Source: Streptomyces rubradiris | GTDB taxonomy: Bacteria; Actinomycetota; Actinomycetes; Streptomycetales; Streptomycetaceae | Direction: 5' to 3' | Length of the DNA stretch: 64,000 nt | NCBI RefSeq assembly: GCF_016860525.1 | Contig: NZ_BNEA01000015.1 | Location: forward strand, 2,108,001 to 2,172,000 | Shown: piece by piece, positions 39,542 through 47,445 of the stretch | Numbering within the stretch: the stretch's first letter is position 1 | How the letters are laid out: each line of letters begins with the position of its first letter | The notes under the pieces: model-generated | What the model was told of the DNA's origin: nothing | Databases searched by the model: none | The model's input: the letters and a program-made list of their open reading frames with translations, nothing else | Made by a program: the position numbers and the translations under genes

Positions 39542-40128
39542 CAGCGCGTGAGGTCCGCGGTCGCCTCCGAGATGGCCTGCGCGAAGGCGAGCGCCTGGCG
39601 CACCGTCTCCGGGCCGTCCCCGGCCTCGCTGACGCGCAGGCTCAGGTCGTCCGCCGTGGAGCTGCCCGTGTAGCCGTGGTCGGCGTCGCAGTTGGGGTCG
39701 CCGCAGGCGGCGGGCTCCAGGTCGATGCGGTTGACCGCGCCCCAGCCGATGGTCAGCACGACCTCGCGGGGCAGCGTGCCCGGCGTGTACTGCTCGGGGT
39801 TGGCGACCACCCGGCTGACCACGACCGACGAGATCCGGTCGAGCTTCACGGACTCGGTGGAGGTGGTGGCGTACGGCGTCGGGGAGGTGCTGTCGGCGGC
39901 CTGCTCGTCGGTGTGACTGACGATGAAGCGGTTGCCGGTGAGGACCAGCACGGTGACGTGCCGGCGGACCTCGTTCTGGTCGAACGTCGTCTCCTGGTGG
40001 ACCAGGTACGACCGGACGGGCTCGCCGCCCACAGCGGCCTCCACCGCCTCGGCCACGAGGGCCGGGTAGTAGCCGCTGCGCTCGATCGCCGCGCGCAGCC
40101 CCTGGGTCGTCGTACTGGTCTTGGCCAT
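39541..40128 (-). CDS. DUF5998 family protein
   Basis: 195 residues from ATG 40128 (MAKTSTTTQGLRAAIERSGY); an ATG at 40137 is possible. The body is mainly beta: EPVRSYLVHQETTFDQNEVR, HVTVLVLTGNRFIVSHTDE, and a Cys-containing loop PAACGDPNCDADHGYTGSST that could bind zinc. The C-terminal helix is LAFAQAISEATADL. This is an actinobacterial family of unknown function (DUF5998). It is coupled to the phosphatase-like gene downstream. Confidence 0.78.
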   Translation of the reverse strand: MAKTSTTTQGLRAAIERSGYYPALVAEAVEAAVGGEPVRSYLVHQETTFDQNEVRRHVTVLVLTGNRFIVSHTDEQAADSTSPTPYATTSTESVKLDRISSVVVSRVVANPEQYTPGTLPREVVLTIGWGAVNRIDLEPAACGDPNCDADHGYTGSSTADDLSLRVSEAGDGPETVRQALAFAQAISEATADLTR

Positions 40129-40235
40129 GGCGTCCATCCTAATCCGTGGGCAGGGGCGCTCCGGGCCAGTCGGAGGGTCCGGGGGCGGGCGTGGCCCAAG
40201 GGGGCGAAGGGGTTCCGGACGGCGGTGGGGGCTTC

Positions 40236-43200
40236 TCAGTAGGCCGGCATCGTGCGCGGGCCGAGGTCGTCGCGGGCGGGCGGGGGCGCGAGCCGGACCG
40301 TGGCGCCGAGGACGCTCACGCCGTGCGGGGCGACGACGACCGGCTCCAGGGTGACCGCCACCACCTCGGGGTGGTCGTCGACCAGCCGGGACACCCGCAG
40401 CAGCAGCTCCTCCAGGGCGGGGGTGTCCACGGGGGTGGAGCCGCGCCAGCCGAACAGCAGGGGCGCGGTGCGGATGGAACGCACCAGCGAGGTCGCCTCC
40501 CGGTCCGTGACGGGGATCAGCCGGTGGGCCATGTCCCCGAGCAGCTGGGAGGCGGCGCCGGCCAGGCCGAAGGACAGCACGGCACCGGCCGCCGGGTCGA
40601 TCACCGCGCGGACGACGGTGTCCACGCCCCGGGGCGCCATCGCCTGCACCACCGGCCGCAGCTCCTCCGGCGGCCCGAACAGCTCGGTCAGCTCGGCGTA
40701 CGCCCGCAGCAGTTGTTCCTCGTCCGCGAGGTCCAGCCGGACCCCGCCCAGGTCGGCGCGGTGCCTGAGGTGCGGGGCGGTCGCCTTCAGGGCCACCGGG
40801 TAGCCGAGCGCGCGGGCGGCGTCCACGGCGGCGTCCGGGCCGGGCGCGGGCAGGGCGCGGCGCACGGGTACGCCGTAGCGGCCGAGCAGCTCGCAGGTGT
40901 GCTCGGCGGAGATCGTGAGCCCTTCGCCGCGGGCGAGCAGCTCGCCGATCAGCCGGGCGGCCCCCTTCTCGTCGATGTCGTCGAACTCCGGCACCTTCCC
41001 GGGGTCGGCCGCCTCCCGCCGCCACCGCGCGTACCTCACGGCTTCGGCGAGCGCCCGCACCGCGCGCTCGGCGGCGGGGTAGGCGGGGATGAGACGGGTG
41101 CCGTCCTGGGGGGACGCGGGGGATGCCTGGCCGGCCGGGGGCGCGGGGGGCACGAGGGGTGCGGGGGTCTCGGGGGCGGGAGCCGATGGGGTGGCCGGCG
41201 GTCGTTCCGCTGTCGCGGCGGACGGTCCTCCCGCTTGCTCGGCGGGCGGTCGCTCTCCCGCGGCGCTCAGCGGCCGGTCCGGCCCCGTCGTGTGCTGCCG
41301 GCGCGCCTGCGCCGCGGACTCCCGGCCCAGCCCCGCCGTGGACTCGGGAACCGCCTCCGCCGAGGGCTTTCGGCCCGGCTCCGCCGTGAACTGTCGGTCC
41401 GCTCCCGCGCCGGGCAGGCGTTCCGCGCGGTGGGCCGAGTGAGTACCGGCCTCCGCGCCGGGCGTCTTGTCGGCGGCTCCCGGTGCGCCCGGTGCCGTGC
41501 TCGTCGCGGCCGACAGTGCCTGTGCCAGGCCGCCCAGTTCGACATGGACCACCAGCACCGGCTTGCCCGGCACCGCCGCCGCGGCCGACCGCAGCGCCTC
41601 CGCCAGTTCCGCGTCGCCCGGCGACCCTTCCCCGATCGCGGGGATCGCCGTGACGACGACGGCGTCGTTCGTGTCGTCGGCCAGCGCGGCGGCCAGCGCC
41701 CGGTGGAAGTCCTCCGCCGTCGCCTCGGTGGTCAGGTCCACCGGCCGGGCCGGTCGCAGCCCTTCCGCCACACACCGGTCGTACGTCAGCACGCCGAGCG
41801 ACTCGGAGTTTCCGAGGATGGCCACGCGCGGTCCCGCGGGCAGCGGCTGCCGGGCGAGCAGCAGCCCCGCGTCGACCAGCTCGGTGATGGTGTCGACCCG
41901 GATCACCCCGGCCTGCCGCAGCAGCGCGGACACGGTCGCGTACGGCAGCCGGGTAGCGCGTACCGCGTGTCCCTGCGGGGCGGTGCCGGTGCCCTGCACG
42001 ACGACCAGGGGCTTGGCGGCGGCCGTGCGCCGGGCGAGCCGGGTGAACTTGCGGGGGTTGCCGATGGACTCCAGGTACATGAGGACGACGTCGGTGTCCG
42101 GGTCGTCGTACCAGTACTGCAGGACGTCGTTGCCGGAGACGTCGGCGCGGTTGCCGGCGGACACGAACGTGGAGACGCCCGTGACGCCGGTCACCCCTCC
42201 CCCGCGCCGGTGCAGCCGGGACAGCAGGGCGATGCCGATGGCGCCGGACTGGGCGAAGAGCCCGATGCGGCCGGGGCGGGGCGGCTCGGGGGCGAGCGAG
42301 GCGTTCAGCCGGACGTCCTCGGCGGTGTTGATGATCCCGAAGGCGTTCGGGCCGATGAGCCGCATGCCGTGGGCGCGGGCGGCCCGGACGAGCGCGCGCT
42401 GCCGTTCGCGCCCCTCGGGCCCGCTCTCGGCGTACCCGGCGGACAGGACGACCAGCCCCTGGACGCCGTGCTCGCCGCACTCGGCGACCACGGCGGGCAC
42501 CTGCTCGGCCGGTACCGCGACGACGGCGAGGTCCACGTGCCCGTCGATGTCGCGCACCGAGCGGTACGCGGGGACCCCGTCGATCTCCTTGAGGTCCTCG
42601 GGGAATGCCTTGTTCACGGCGTGCAGCGGGCCCGCGTAGCCGGCCTCGCGGATGTTGCCGAGGACGCCGCGGCCCACCCCGCCGGGGGCGCGGCCGACGC
42701 CGACGACCGCGACCGAGCCGGGCGCGAGGAGCCGTCGTACCGAGCGGGCCTCGGCGCGCTGTTCCCGGGCGTGCTGCACGGCCATGGACCGGTCGGTGGG
42801 TTCGAGGTCCAGCTCCAGGCGTACGACGCCGTCCTCGAAGCTGCGCTTCTGGGTGTAGCCGGCGTCCGTGAACACCTTGATCATCTTCGTGTTGGCGGGC
42901 AGCACCTCGGCGGCGAAGCGGCGGATGCCCCGCTCGCGCGCGACGGCCGCGATGTGTTCCAGGAGGGCGGAGGCGACGCCGCGGCCGTGGTGGGCGTCCT
43001 GCACCAGGAAGGCGACCTCGGCCTCGTCGGCGGGCGCGGAGGCGGGCAGGCCGTCGGTGCCGATGCGGTCGTAGCGTACGGTGGCGATGAACTCGCCGCC
43101 GATGGTGGCCGCGAGTCCCACCCGGTCCACGAAGTCGTGGTGCGTGAAGCGGTGGACGTCCTTGGCGGACAGGCGTGGGTACGGCGCGAAGAAGCGGTAG

Positions 43201-43364
43201 TACTTCGACTCGTCCGAGACCTGCTCGTAGAAACTGACCAGGCGGTCGGCGTCGTCGACGGTGATGGGCCTGACGCGCGCGGTGCCGCCGTCGCGCAGCA
43301 CCACGTCCGCCTCCCAGTGGGCGGGGTACTGGTGCCGGTCCTGCCGGTCCGCCGAGGTGTGCAT
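40236..43364 (-). CDS. GNAT acetyltransferase fused to NDP-forming acyl-CoA synthetase (Pat-like)
   Basis: 1042 residues from ATG 43364. Domain order: GNAT acetyltransferase (~1-190; VQDAHHGRGVASALLEHIAA is the acetyl-CoA loop), CoA-binding Rossmann (SVAVVGVGRAPGGVGRGVLG), succinyl-CoA-ligase-like (GLFAQSGAIGIALLSRLH), a ~130-residue Ala/Pro/Glu linker (~665-800), and an ATP-grasp domain (ARLIGELLARGEGLTISAEH onward, ending at 1042). This matches Streptomyces protein lysine acetyltransferases of the Pat type, which acetylate acetyl-CoA synthetase. Whether the synthetase part is active is uncertain: the phospho-histidine is not obvious. The linker is unusually long. Confidence 0.85.
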   Translation of the reverse strand: MHTSADRQDRHQYPAHWEADVVLRDGGTARVRPITVDDADRLVSFYEQVSDESKYYRFFAPYPRLSAKDVHRFTHHDFVDRVGLAATIGGEFIATVRYDRIGTDGLPASAPADEAEVAFLVQDAHHGRGVASALLEHIAAVARERGIRRFAAEVLPANTKMIKVFTDAGYTQKRSFEDGVVRLELDLEPTDRSMAVQHAREQRAEARSVRRLLAPGSVAVVGVGRAPGGVGRGVLGNIREAGYAGPLHAVNKAFPEDLKEIDGVPAYRSVRDIDGHVDLAVVAVPAEQVPAVVAECGEHGVQGLVVLSAGYAESGPEGRERQRALVRAARAHGMRLIGPNAFGIINTAEDVRLNASLAPEPPRPGRIGLFAQSGAIGIALLSRLHRRGGGVTGVTGVSTFVSAGNRADVSGNDVLQYWYDDPDTDVVLMYLESIGNPRKFTRLARRTAAAKPLVVVQGTGTAPQGHAVRATRLPYATVSALLRQAGVIRVDTITELVDAGLLLARQPLPAGPRVAILGNSESLGVLTYDRCVAEGLRPARPVDLTTEATAEDFHRALAAALADDTNDAVVVTAIPAIGEGSPGDAELAEALRSAAAAVPGKPVLVVHVELGGLAQALSAATSTAPGAPGAADKTPGAEAGTHSAHRAERLPGAGADRQFTAEPGRKPSAEAVPESTAGLGRESAAQARRQHTTGPDRPLSAAGERPPAEQAGGPSAATAERPPATPSAPAPETPAPLVPPAPPAGQASPASPQDGTRLIPAYPAAERAVRALAEAVRYARWRREAADPGKVPEFDDIDEKGAARLIGELLARGEGLTISAEHTCELLGRYGVPVRRALPAPGPDAAVDAARALGYPVALKATAPHLRHRADLGGVRLDLADEEQLLRAYAELTELFGPPEELRPVVQAMAPRGVDTVVRAVIDPAAGAVLSFGLAGAASQLLGDMAHRLIPVTDREATSLVRSIRTAPLLFGWRGSTPVDTPALEELLLRVSRLVDDHPEVVAVTLEPVVVAPHGVSVLGATVRLAPPPARDDLGPRTMPAY

Positions 43365-43500
43365 GGGCCCCAGCGTAAGGGTCGCGTACGACAACGGCGC
43401 GAGGCAGTCTATGGGGGCGACGCCGGACCGAGGCCGCGGTCCGGGGTCGCGCCGGGGCGGTCCTTCGGACCCGCTCCGGGCACGCTTCACGGTATGGGAA

Positions 43501-43516
43501 ACTGGTCTAGACAACC
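43501..43516. promoter_or_regulatory. DasR-responsive element (dre) upstream of HPr
   Basis: ACTGGTCTAGACAACC matches the DasR consensus palindrome (A-C/G-TGGTCTAGACCA). It lies 25-40 bp upstream of the HPr start. DasR is a GntR repressor released by glucosamine-6-phosphate and is known to control pts genes in Streptomyces. Confidence 0.75.
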
Positions 43517-43540
43517 CTGAGCACTGAAGGGCAGCAACAC

Positions 43541-43822
43541 ATGGCTGAGCGCCGCGTCAACGTCGGCTGGGCCGAGGGCCTCCACGCCCGCCCCGCTTCT
43601 CTCTTCGTCCGAGCCGCCACGGCCACAGGCGTCCCGGTGACGATCGCCAAGGCCGGGGGCAACCCCGTCAACGCGGCCTCGATGCTGGCCGTCCTGGGCC
43701 TGGGCGCCCAGGGTGGCGAGGAGATCGTCCTCGCCTCCGACGCCGAGGGCGCCGACGCCGCCCTGGACCGTCTGGCCAAGCTGGTCTCCGAGGGCCTGGA
43801 GGAGCTGCCCGAGACCGTCTGA
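43541..43822 (+). CDS. ptsH: HPr phosphocarrier protein
   Basis: 93 residues. It is the cytoplasmic phosphocarrier of the PTS, receiving phosphate from enzyme I on H15 (GLHARPASLF) and passing it to sugar-specific IIA proteins. The serine region NAASMLAVLGLGAQGGEEI (~43-61) has the usual position of the regulatory Ser, but Gram-positive HPr kinase is not expected in Streptomyces. AAGGG precedes the start. The DasR site upstream and the terminator at 43832 make it a single-gene unit. Confidence 0.94.
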   Translation: MAERRVNVGWAEGLHARPASLFVRAATATGVPVTIAKAGGNPVNAASMLAVLGLGAQGGEEIVLASDAEGADAALDRLAKLVSEGLEELPETV

Positions 43823-43831
43823 GCGGGACCG

Positions 43832-43868
43832 GGAAGCCGCGCCGTCCGTACCGGGCGGCGCGGCTTCC
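43832..43868 (+). terminator. Terminator of the HPr gene
   Basis: GGAAGCCGCGCCG and CGGCGCGGCTTCC form a 13-bp stem, 10 bp after the ptsH stop codon. Confidence 0.85.
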
Positions 43869-44035
43869 GCGTTTTCAGCACCGGTTCCACAATCGCTCCG
43901 GTTCCGTCGGCGGATTTCTTCCCGGGCGTTCGCCGGGTCGCCCGGACACGGCGGGCAGGGGAATTAGCGGAACCGGAAAAGGGCAGCGGAAAACACCCGC
44001 CACCGAATTACCCTTCTTTGTATACGGCGCCCGTG

Positions 44036-44722
44036 TTAATGCCGCAGGCCCGACATGTTTACGGCATGTTGCGAAGTCCTCACACGCTCCCCGGCGCCGG
44101 AAAAGCGAAGCCGGTGCGCGCCCGTCGCACGCTCGGCGTGCAGGGCCGTCAGCGCCCGCGCGCGTTCGCCGTCCCCGCGCGCCACCGCGTCCACGATCGC
44201 GCCGTGCTCCACCCAGGACTCCACCGGGCTCACCGGCGGCTCCACCGCGTACATCCAGGCGATCTTGTGCCGCAGCCGGGTCAGCGTCGAGGTCAGCGAG
44301 GGGCTGCCGCAGGCCTGCGCGAGCGTCTCGTGGAACCAGCCGCCGAGCGCGCGCAGATCCTCGCTGTTGCCCTTCCTGGCCCGCTCCTGACCCAGCCGGA
44401 CCAGGCCGCGCAGCACCTTCAGATGGGCCTCCGTACGCCGCTGGGCGGCCCGCGCGGCGCCCAGCGGCTCCAGCAGCGTCCGCATCTCCAGCACGTCGGC
44501 GGCCTCCTGCTCGGTCGGCTCGGCCACGCACGCGCCCGCGTGCCGGCGCGTCACCACGAAACCCTCGGCCTCCAGCGTGCGCAGCGCCTCGCGGACGGGG
44601 ACGCGCGAGACGCCGTAACGGCGGGCCAGGACTTCCTCGGTGAGCCGGCTGCCGCGCTCGTAGACACCCGCGACGATGTCGTCCCGGACAGCGCTGCACA
44701 CCGAGTGCGCCGGAATACGCAT
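44036..44722 (-). CDS. GntR-family transcriptional regulator with FCD-type effector domain
   Basis: 228 residues from ATG 44722 (MRIPAHSVCSAVRDDIVAGV). The winged helix is ERGSRLTEEVLARRYGVSRV then PVREALRTLEAEGFVVTRRH. The all-helical C-terminal domain (EQEAADVLEMRTLLEPLGAA, WFHETLAQACGSPSLTSTL, HGAIVDAVARGDGERARALT) is of the FadR/FCD type that binds a carboxylic acid, usually with metal. It is not DasR, which has a UTRA domain. Its targets are not evident. No neighbour shares its direction. Confidence 0.85.
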   Translation of the reverse strand: MRIPAHSVCSAVRDDIVAGVYERGSRLTEEVLARRYGVSRVPVREALRTLEAEGFVVTRRHAGACVAEPTEQEAADVLEMRTLLEPLGAARAAQRRTEAHLKVLRGLVRLGQERARKGNSEDLRALGGWFHETLAQACGSPSLTSTLTRLRHKIAWMYAVEPPVSPVESWVEHGAIVDAVARGDGERARALTALHAERATGAHRLRFSGAGERVRTSQHAVNMSGLRH

Positions 44723-44874
44723 GACCGACCTCCGCCTTAATCCCCGTGAAACGCCGACGATGGACGCGTATACCGTGACTCTATTCCAGCGGGCCGGAAT
44801 TTCCGATGGCGGGCGGTAATCCATGGTTATTTTTTGGACAAGGAGTCCGGCGGACGGCGTGAAAAACGGCGAAA

Positions 44875-44897
44875 GCCCCGGCTCGATGAGCCGGGGC
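44875..44897 (-). terminator. Terminator of the M23 peptidase gene
   Basis: GCCCCGGCTC and GAGCCGGGGC form the stem. On the minus strand it is followed by TTTCGCCGTTTTT, 20 bp past the stop codon. Confidence 0.8.
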
Positions 44898-44917
44898 CGC
44901 CGGAAAACGCGCGTGCG

Positions 44918-45664
44918 TCAGATCTGGACGCCGTGCCCGCGGAGGTAGGCGACGGGGTCGATGTCCGAGCCGTACTCGGGCGTCGTGCGCGCCTCGAAGT
45001 GCAGGTGCGGGCCGGTGACGTTGCCCGTGGCGCCGGACAGTCCGATCTGCTGGCCCGGCTCGACCTGCTGGCCCACCGTGACGCCGATGGAGGACAGGTG
45101 CCCGTACTGCGTGTACATGCCGTCGGCCATCCGGATCACGACCTGGTTGCCGTAGGCGCCGCCCCAGCCGGTGGCGACGACCGTGCCGGCGCCCACCGCG
45201 TGCACCGTGGAGCCGCTGGCCGCGTGGAAGTCGATGCCGGTGTGCGAACCGGAGGACCACAGGGAGCTGGAGGCCCGGTAGGCCGTGGAGACGTAGGAGT
45301 GCGCGATGGGGGCGACGAAGGTGTTCAGCCGGCGGCGCTCGGCCTCGCGCGCGGCACGGACCCGCTCCTCCTCGGCCCGCTCGGCGGCCGCCTTCGCCGC
45401 TGCCTCCTCGGCCGCCTTGCGGTCCGCGGCCTGCTGCTGGGCGGTGGCCTGCGCGTCGATCTGCTCGGCGACGTCCTCGGTGGCGGCGAGGACCGGGGTG
45501 AGGCCGGTCTGGTCCACGGGGTTGTCGGCGGCGAGCGCCGGGGAGGCGGCGAGGGTGCCGATGACACCGGTGGTGGTCAGGGCCGCGACGCCGGCCGCCT
45601 GAGCGGTGGTGCGCTTGACCCGGCCGGGCTTGCGGTGCTTCCCGGTGGCGCACATGAACGCCAT
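44918..45664 (-). CDS. Secreted M23 (LytM-type) peptidoglycan endopeptidase
   Basis: 248 residues. A signal peptide (KRTTAQAAGVAALTTTGVIG, cleavage after SPALA) leads to a coiled-coil-like Ala/Glu/Arg-rich helix (~60-112), then the LytM zinc peptidase domain: SSGSHTGIDFHAASGSTVHA (HxxxD ligands), GNQVVIRMADGMYTQYGHLS and GPHLHFEARTTPEYG (HxH). It cleaves peptide cross-bridges in the cell wall. A c-di-AMP riboswitch in its leader ties expression to that nucleotide, as known for other Streptomyces wall hydrolases. Start 45664 or 45655 is possible. Confidence 0.9.
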   Translation of the reverse strand: MAFMCATGKHRKPGRVKRTTAQAAGVAALTTTGVIGTLAASPALAADNPVDQTGLTPVLAATEDVAEQIDAQATAQQQAADRKAAEEAAAKAAAERAEEERVRAAREAERRRLNTFVAPIAHSYVSTAYRASSSLWSSGSHTGIDFHAASGSTVHAVGAGTVVATGWGGAYGNQVVIRMADGMYTQYGHLSSIGVTVGQQVEPGQQIGLSGATGNVTGPHLHFEARTTPEYGSDIDPVAYLRGHGVQI

Positions 45665-45689
45665 GAAGTGGCTGGTCCTTTCCTTCCCT

Positions 45690-45830
45690 CTCGCCTACCG
45701 GGTTAGCTGACGGGTTCGGAGCAGGAAGGTCTCCTACGGGCCCCCTCGCGGGCGCCCGATTCACCCCAGGGACGGTGGGTCCCCGGCTCCCCTGGCTCGC
45801 GCCGTACGGGGACTCGGCGATGGCTGTCCG
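45690..45830 (-). promoter_or_regulatory. ydaO-type c-di-AMP riboswitch
   Basis: On the minus strand the leader contains GAGCCGGGGACCCACC, GGGGTGAATC, GTAGGAGACCTTCCTGCTCC and GAACCCGTCAGCTAACCCGG followed by TAGGCG, in the order found in actinobacterial ydaO riboswitches. It ends 26 bp before the M23 start codon. In actinobacteria binding c-di-AMP normally reduces expression of wall hydrolases. The 5' boundary is approximate. Confidence 0.85.
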
Positions 45831-45990
45831 GTGCCGCGGGTGCGGCGCACTGCCTGACGAACAGCCCGGACGAAGCTACGGCGGCCCGCTCGCGATCCTC
45901 AAACGGATCCGGGGTTTTGTAGCGCATCCCACAGGTCAGACAGGCAACCTCCGCCCCAAAACGGGCATCTGGGCAACCGAGTGGAACAGC

Positions 45991-46028
45991 GTGGGGCCCT
46001 GACGGCCCGTAAGCCGTCAGGGCCCCAC
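45991..46028 (-). terminator. Strong terminator after the M16 peptidase operon
   Basis: GTGGGGCCCTGACGGC and GCCGTCAGGGCCCCAC form a 16-bp perfect stem with a 6-nt loop, 29 bp past the stop codon at 46057. Confidence 0.9.
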
Positions 46029-46056
46029 GCGCGCGTGCGCCGGACGCGCCGGGCCG

Positions 46057-47445
46057 CTACTCGGCCGGCACCACGGTCACCTCACCGATGCCGAGCGCCT
46101 CGACCGGCGCCTTGATCTGGGAAGCGTCGCCGACGAGGACGGTCACCAGACGGTCCACCGGGAAGGCGTTCACGACGGCCGCGGTGGCCTCCACGGTGCC
46201 CGTGGCGGCCAGCTGCCGGTACAGCGTCGCCTGGAAGTCGTCGGGCAGGTGCTGCTCGACCTGGTCGGCCAGCGTGCTCGCGACGGCCGCCGCGGTCTCG
46301 TACTTCAGCGGCGCCACGCCGACGAGGTTCTGCACGGCGACGTCCCGCTCGGCGTCGGTCAGGCCCTCCGCCGCGACGGTGCGCAGCACCTTCCACAGGT
46401 CGTCCAGCGCCGGGCCGGTGTTCGGCGTGTCCACGGAGCCGCTGATGGCGAGCATCGCCGCGCCCGTGCCGTCCGGCGCGGACCTGAGGACCTGCCCGAA
46501 GGAGCGCACGCCGTAGGTGTAGCCCTTCTCCTCGCGCAGGACGCGGTCCAGGCGGGAGGTGAGGGTGCCGCCGAGGCAGTAGGTGCCGAGCACCTGGGCG
46601 GGCCACACGCGGTCGTGCCGGTCGGGGCCGACCCGGCCGATGAGCAGCTGCGTCTGCACGGCACCGGGACGGTCCACGATCACCACGCGCCCGGTGTCGT
46701 CGGCGGTCACCGGCGGCACCGGCCGCGGCTCGCCCGGGGCGCCGGTCCAGGCGCCCAGGGTGTCGCCGAGCAGCGCGTCCAGGTCGGTGCCGGTCAGGTC
46801 ACCGACGACGACCAGGGTGGCCGTGGCGGGCCGCACATGGCGGTCGTAGAAGGCGCGTACCGCCGCCGCGTCGATCTTCTCGACGGTCTCCTCGGTGCCC
46901 TGGCGCGGCCGGGACATGCGCGAGGCCGCCGGGAACAGCTGCCTGGAGAGCTCCTTGGCGGCCCGGCGGGAGGGGTTCGCCAGCTCGTGCGGGATCTCGT
47001 CCAGGCGGTTGCGGACGAGGCGCTCGACCTCGCTCGGGGCGAAGGCGGGCGCGCGCAGCGCGTCGGCGAGCAGGCCGAGGCCCTTGGCCAGGCGGGAGAC
47101 CGGGACCTCCAGGCTGAGCCGGACGCCGGGGTGGTCGGCGTGCGCGTCCAGGGTGGCGCCCGCGCGCTCCAGCTCGGCGGCGAACTCCTCGGCGGAGTGC
47201 TGGTCGGTGCCCTCGGAGAAGGCGCGCGCCATGATCGTGGCGACGCCGTCCAGGCCGGCCGGCTCCGCGTCCAGCGGCGCGTCCAGCAGCACCTCGACGG
47301 CGACGACCTGCTGGCCGGGGCGGTGGCAGCGCAGCACGGTCAGGCCGTTGCCGAGCGCGGTGCGTTCGGGGGCCGGGAACGCCCAGGGCTTGGCCTCGCC
47401 GGGCTGCGGCTGGGGGTGGAACTCCATGGTGGCGAGCTCGGTCAC
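46057..47445 (-). CDS. M16-family peptidase subunit, catalytic motif degenerate
   Basis: 462 residues from GTG 47445, overlapping the upstream M16 stop in a GTGA junction. The fold matches M16 proteins: LGNGLTVLRCHRPGQQVVAV at the start, GTEETVEKIDAAAVRAFYDR, and LGGTLTSRLDRVLREEKGYT YG in the C-terminal half. Where active members have HxxEH, this one has ARAFSEGT, so zinc binding is lost. It resembles the non-catalytic partner of mitochondrial-processing-peptidase-like heterodimers. The likely role is pairing with the HLFEH-containing neighbour. Confidence 0.87.
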   Translation of the reverse strand: MTELATMEFHPQPQPGEAKPWAFPAPERTALGNGLTVLRCHRPGQQVVAVEVLLDAPLDAEPAGLDGVATIMARAFSEGTDQHSAEEFAAELERAGATLDAHADHPGVRLSLEVPVSRLAKGLGLLADALRAPAFAPSEVERLVRNRLDEIPHELANPSRRAAKELSRQLFPAASRMSRPRQGTEETVEKIDAAAVRAFYDRHVRPATATLVVVGDLTGTDLDALLGDTLGAWTGAPGEPRPVPPVTADDTGRVVIVDRPGAVQTQLLIGRVGPDRHDRVWPAQVLGTYCLGGTLTSRLDRVLREEKGYTYGVRSFGQVLRSAPDGTGAAMLAISGSVDTPNTGPALDDLWKVLRTVAAEGLTDAERDVAVQNLVGVAPLKYETAAAVASTLADQVEQHLPDDFQATLYRQLAATGTVEATAAVVNAFPVDRLVTVLVGDASQIKAPVEALGIGEVTVVPAE

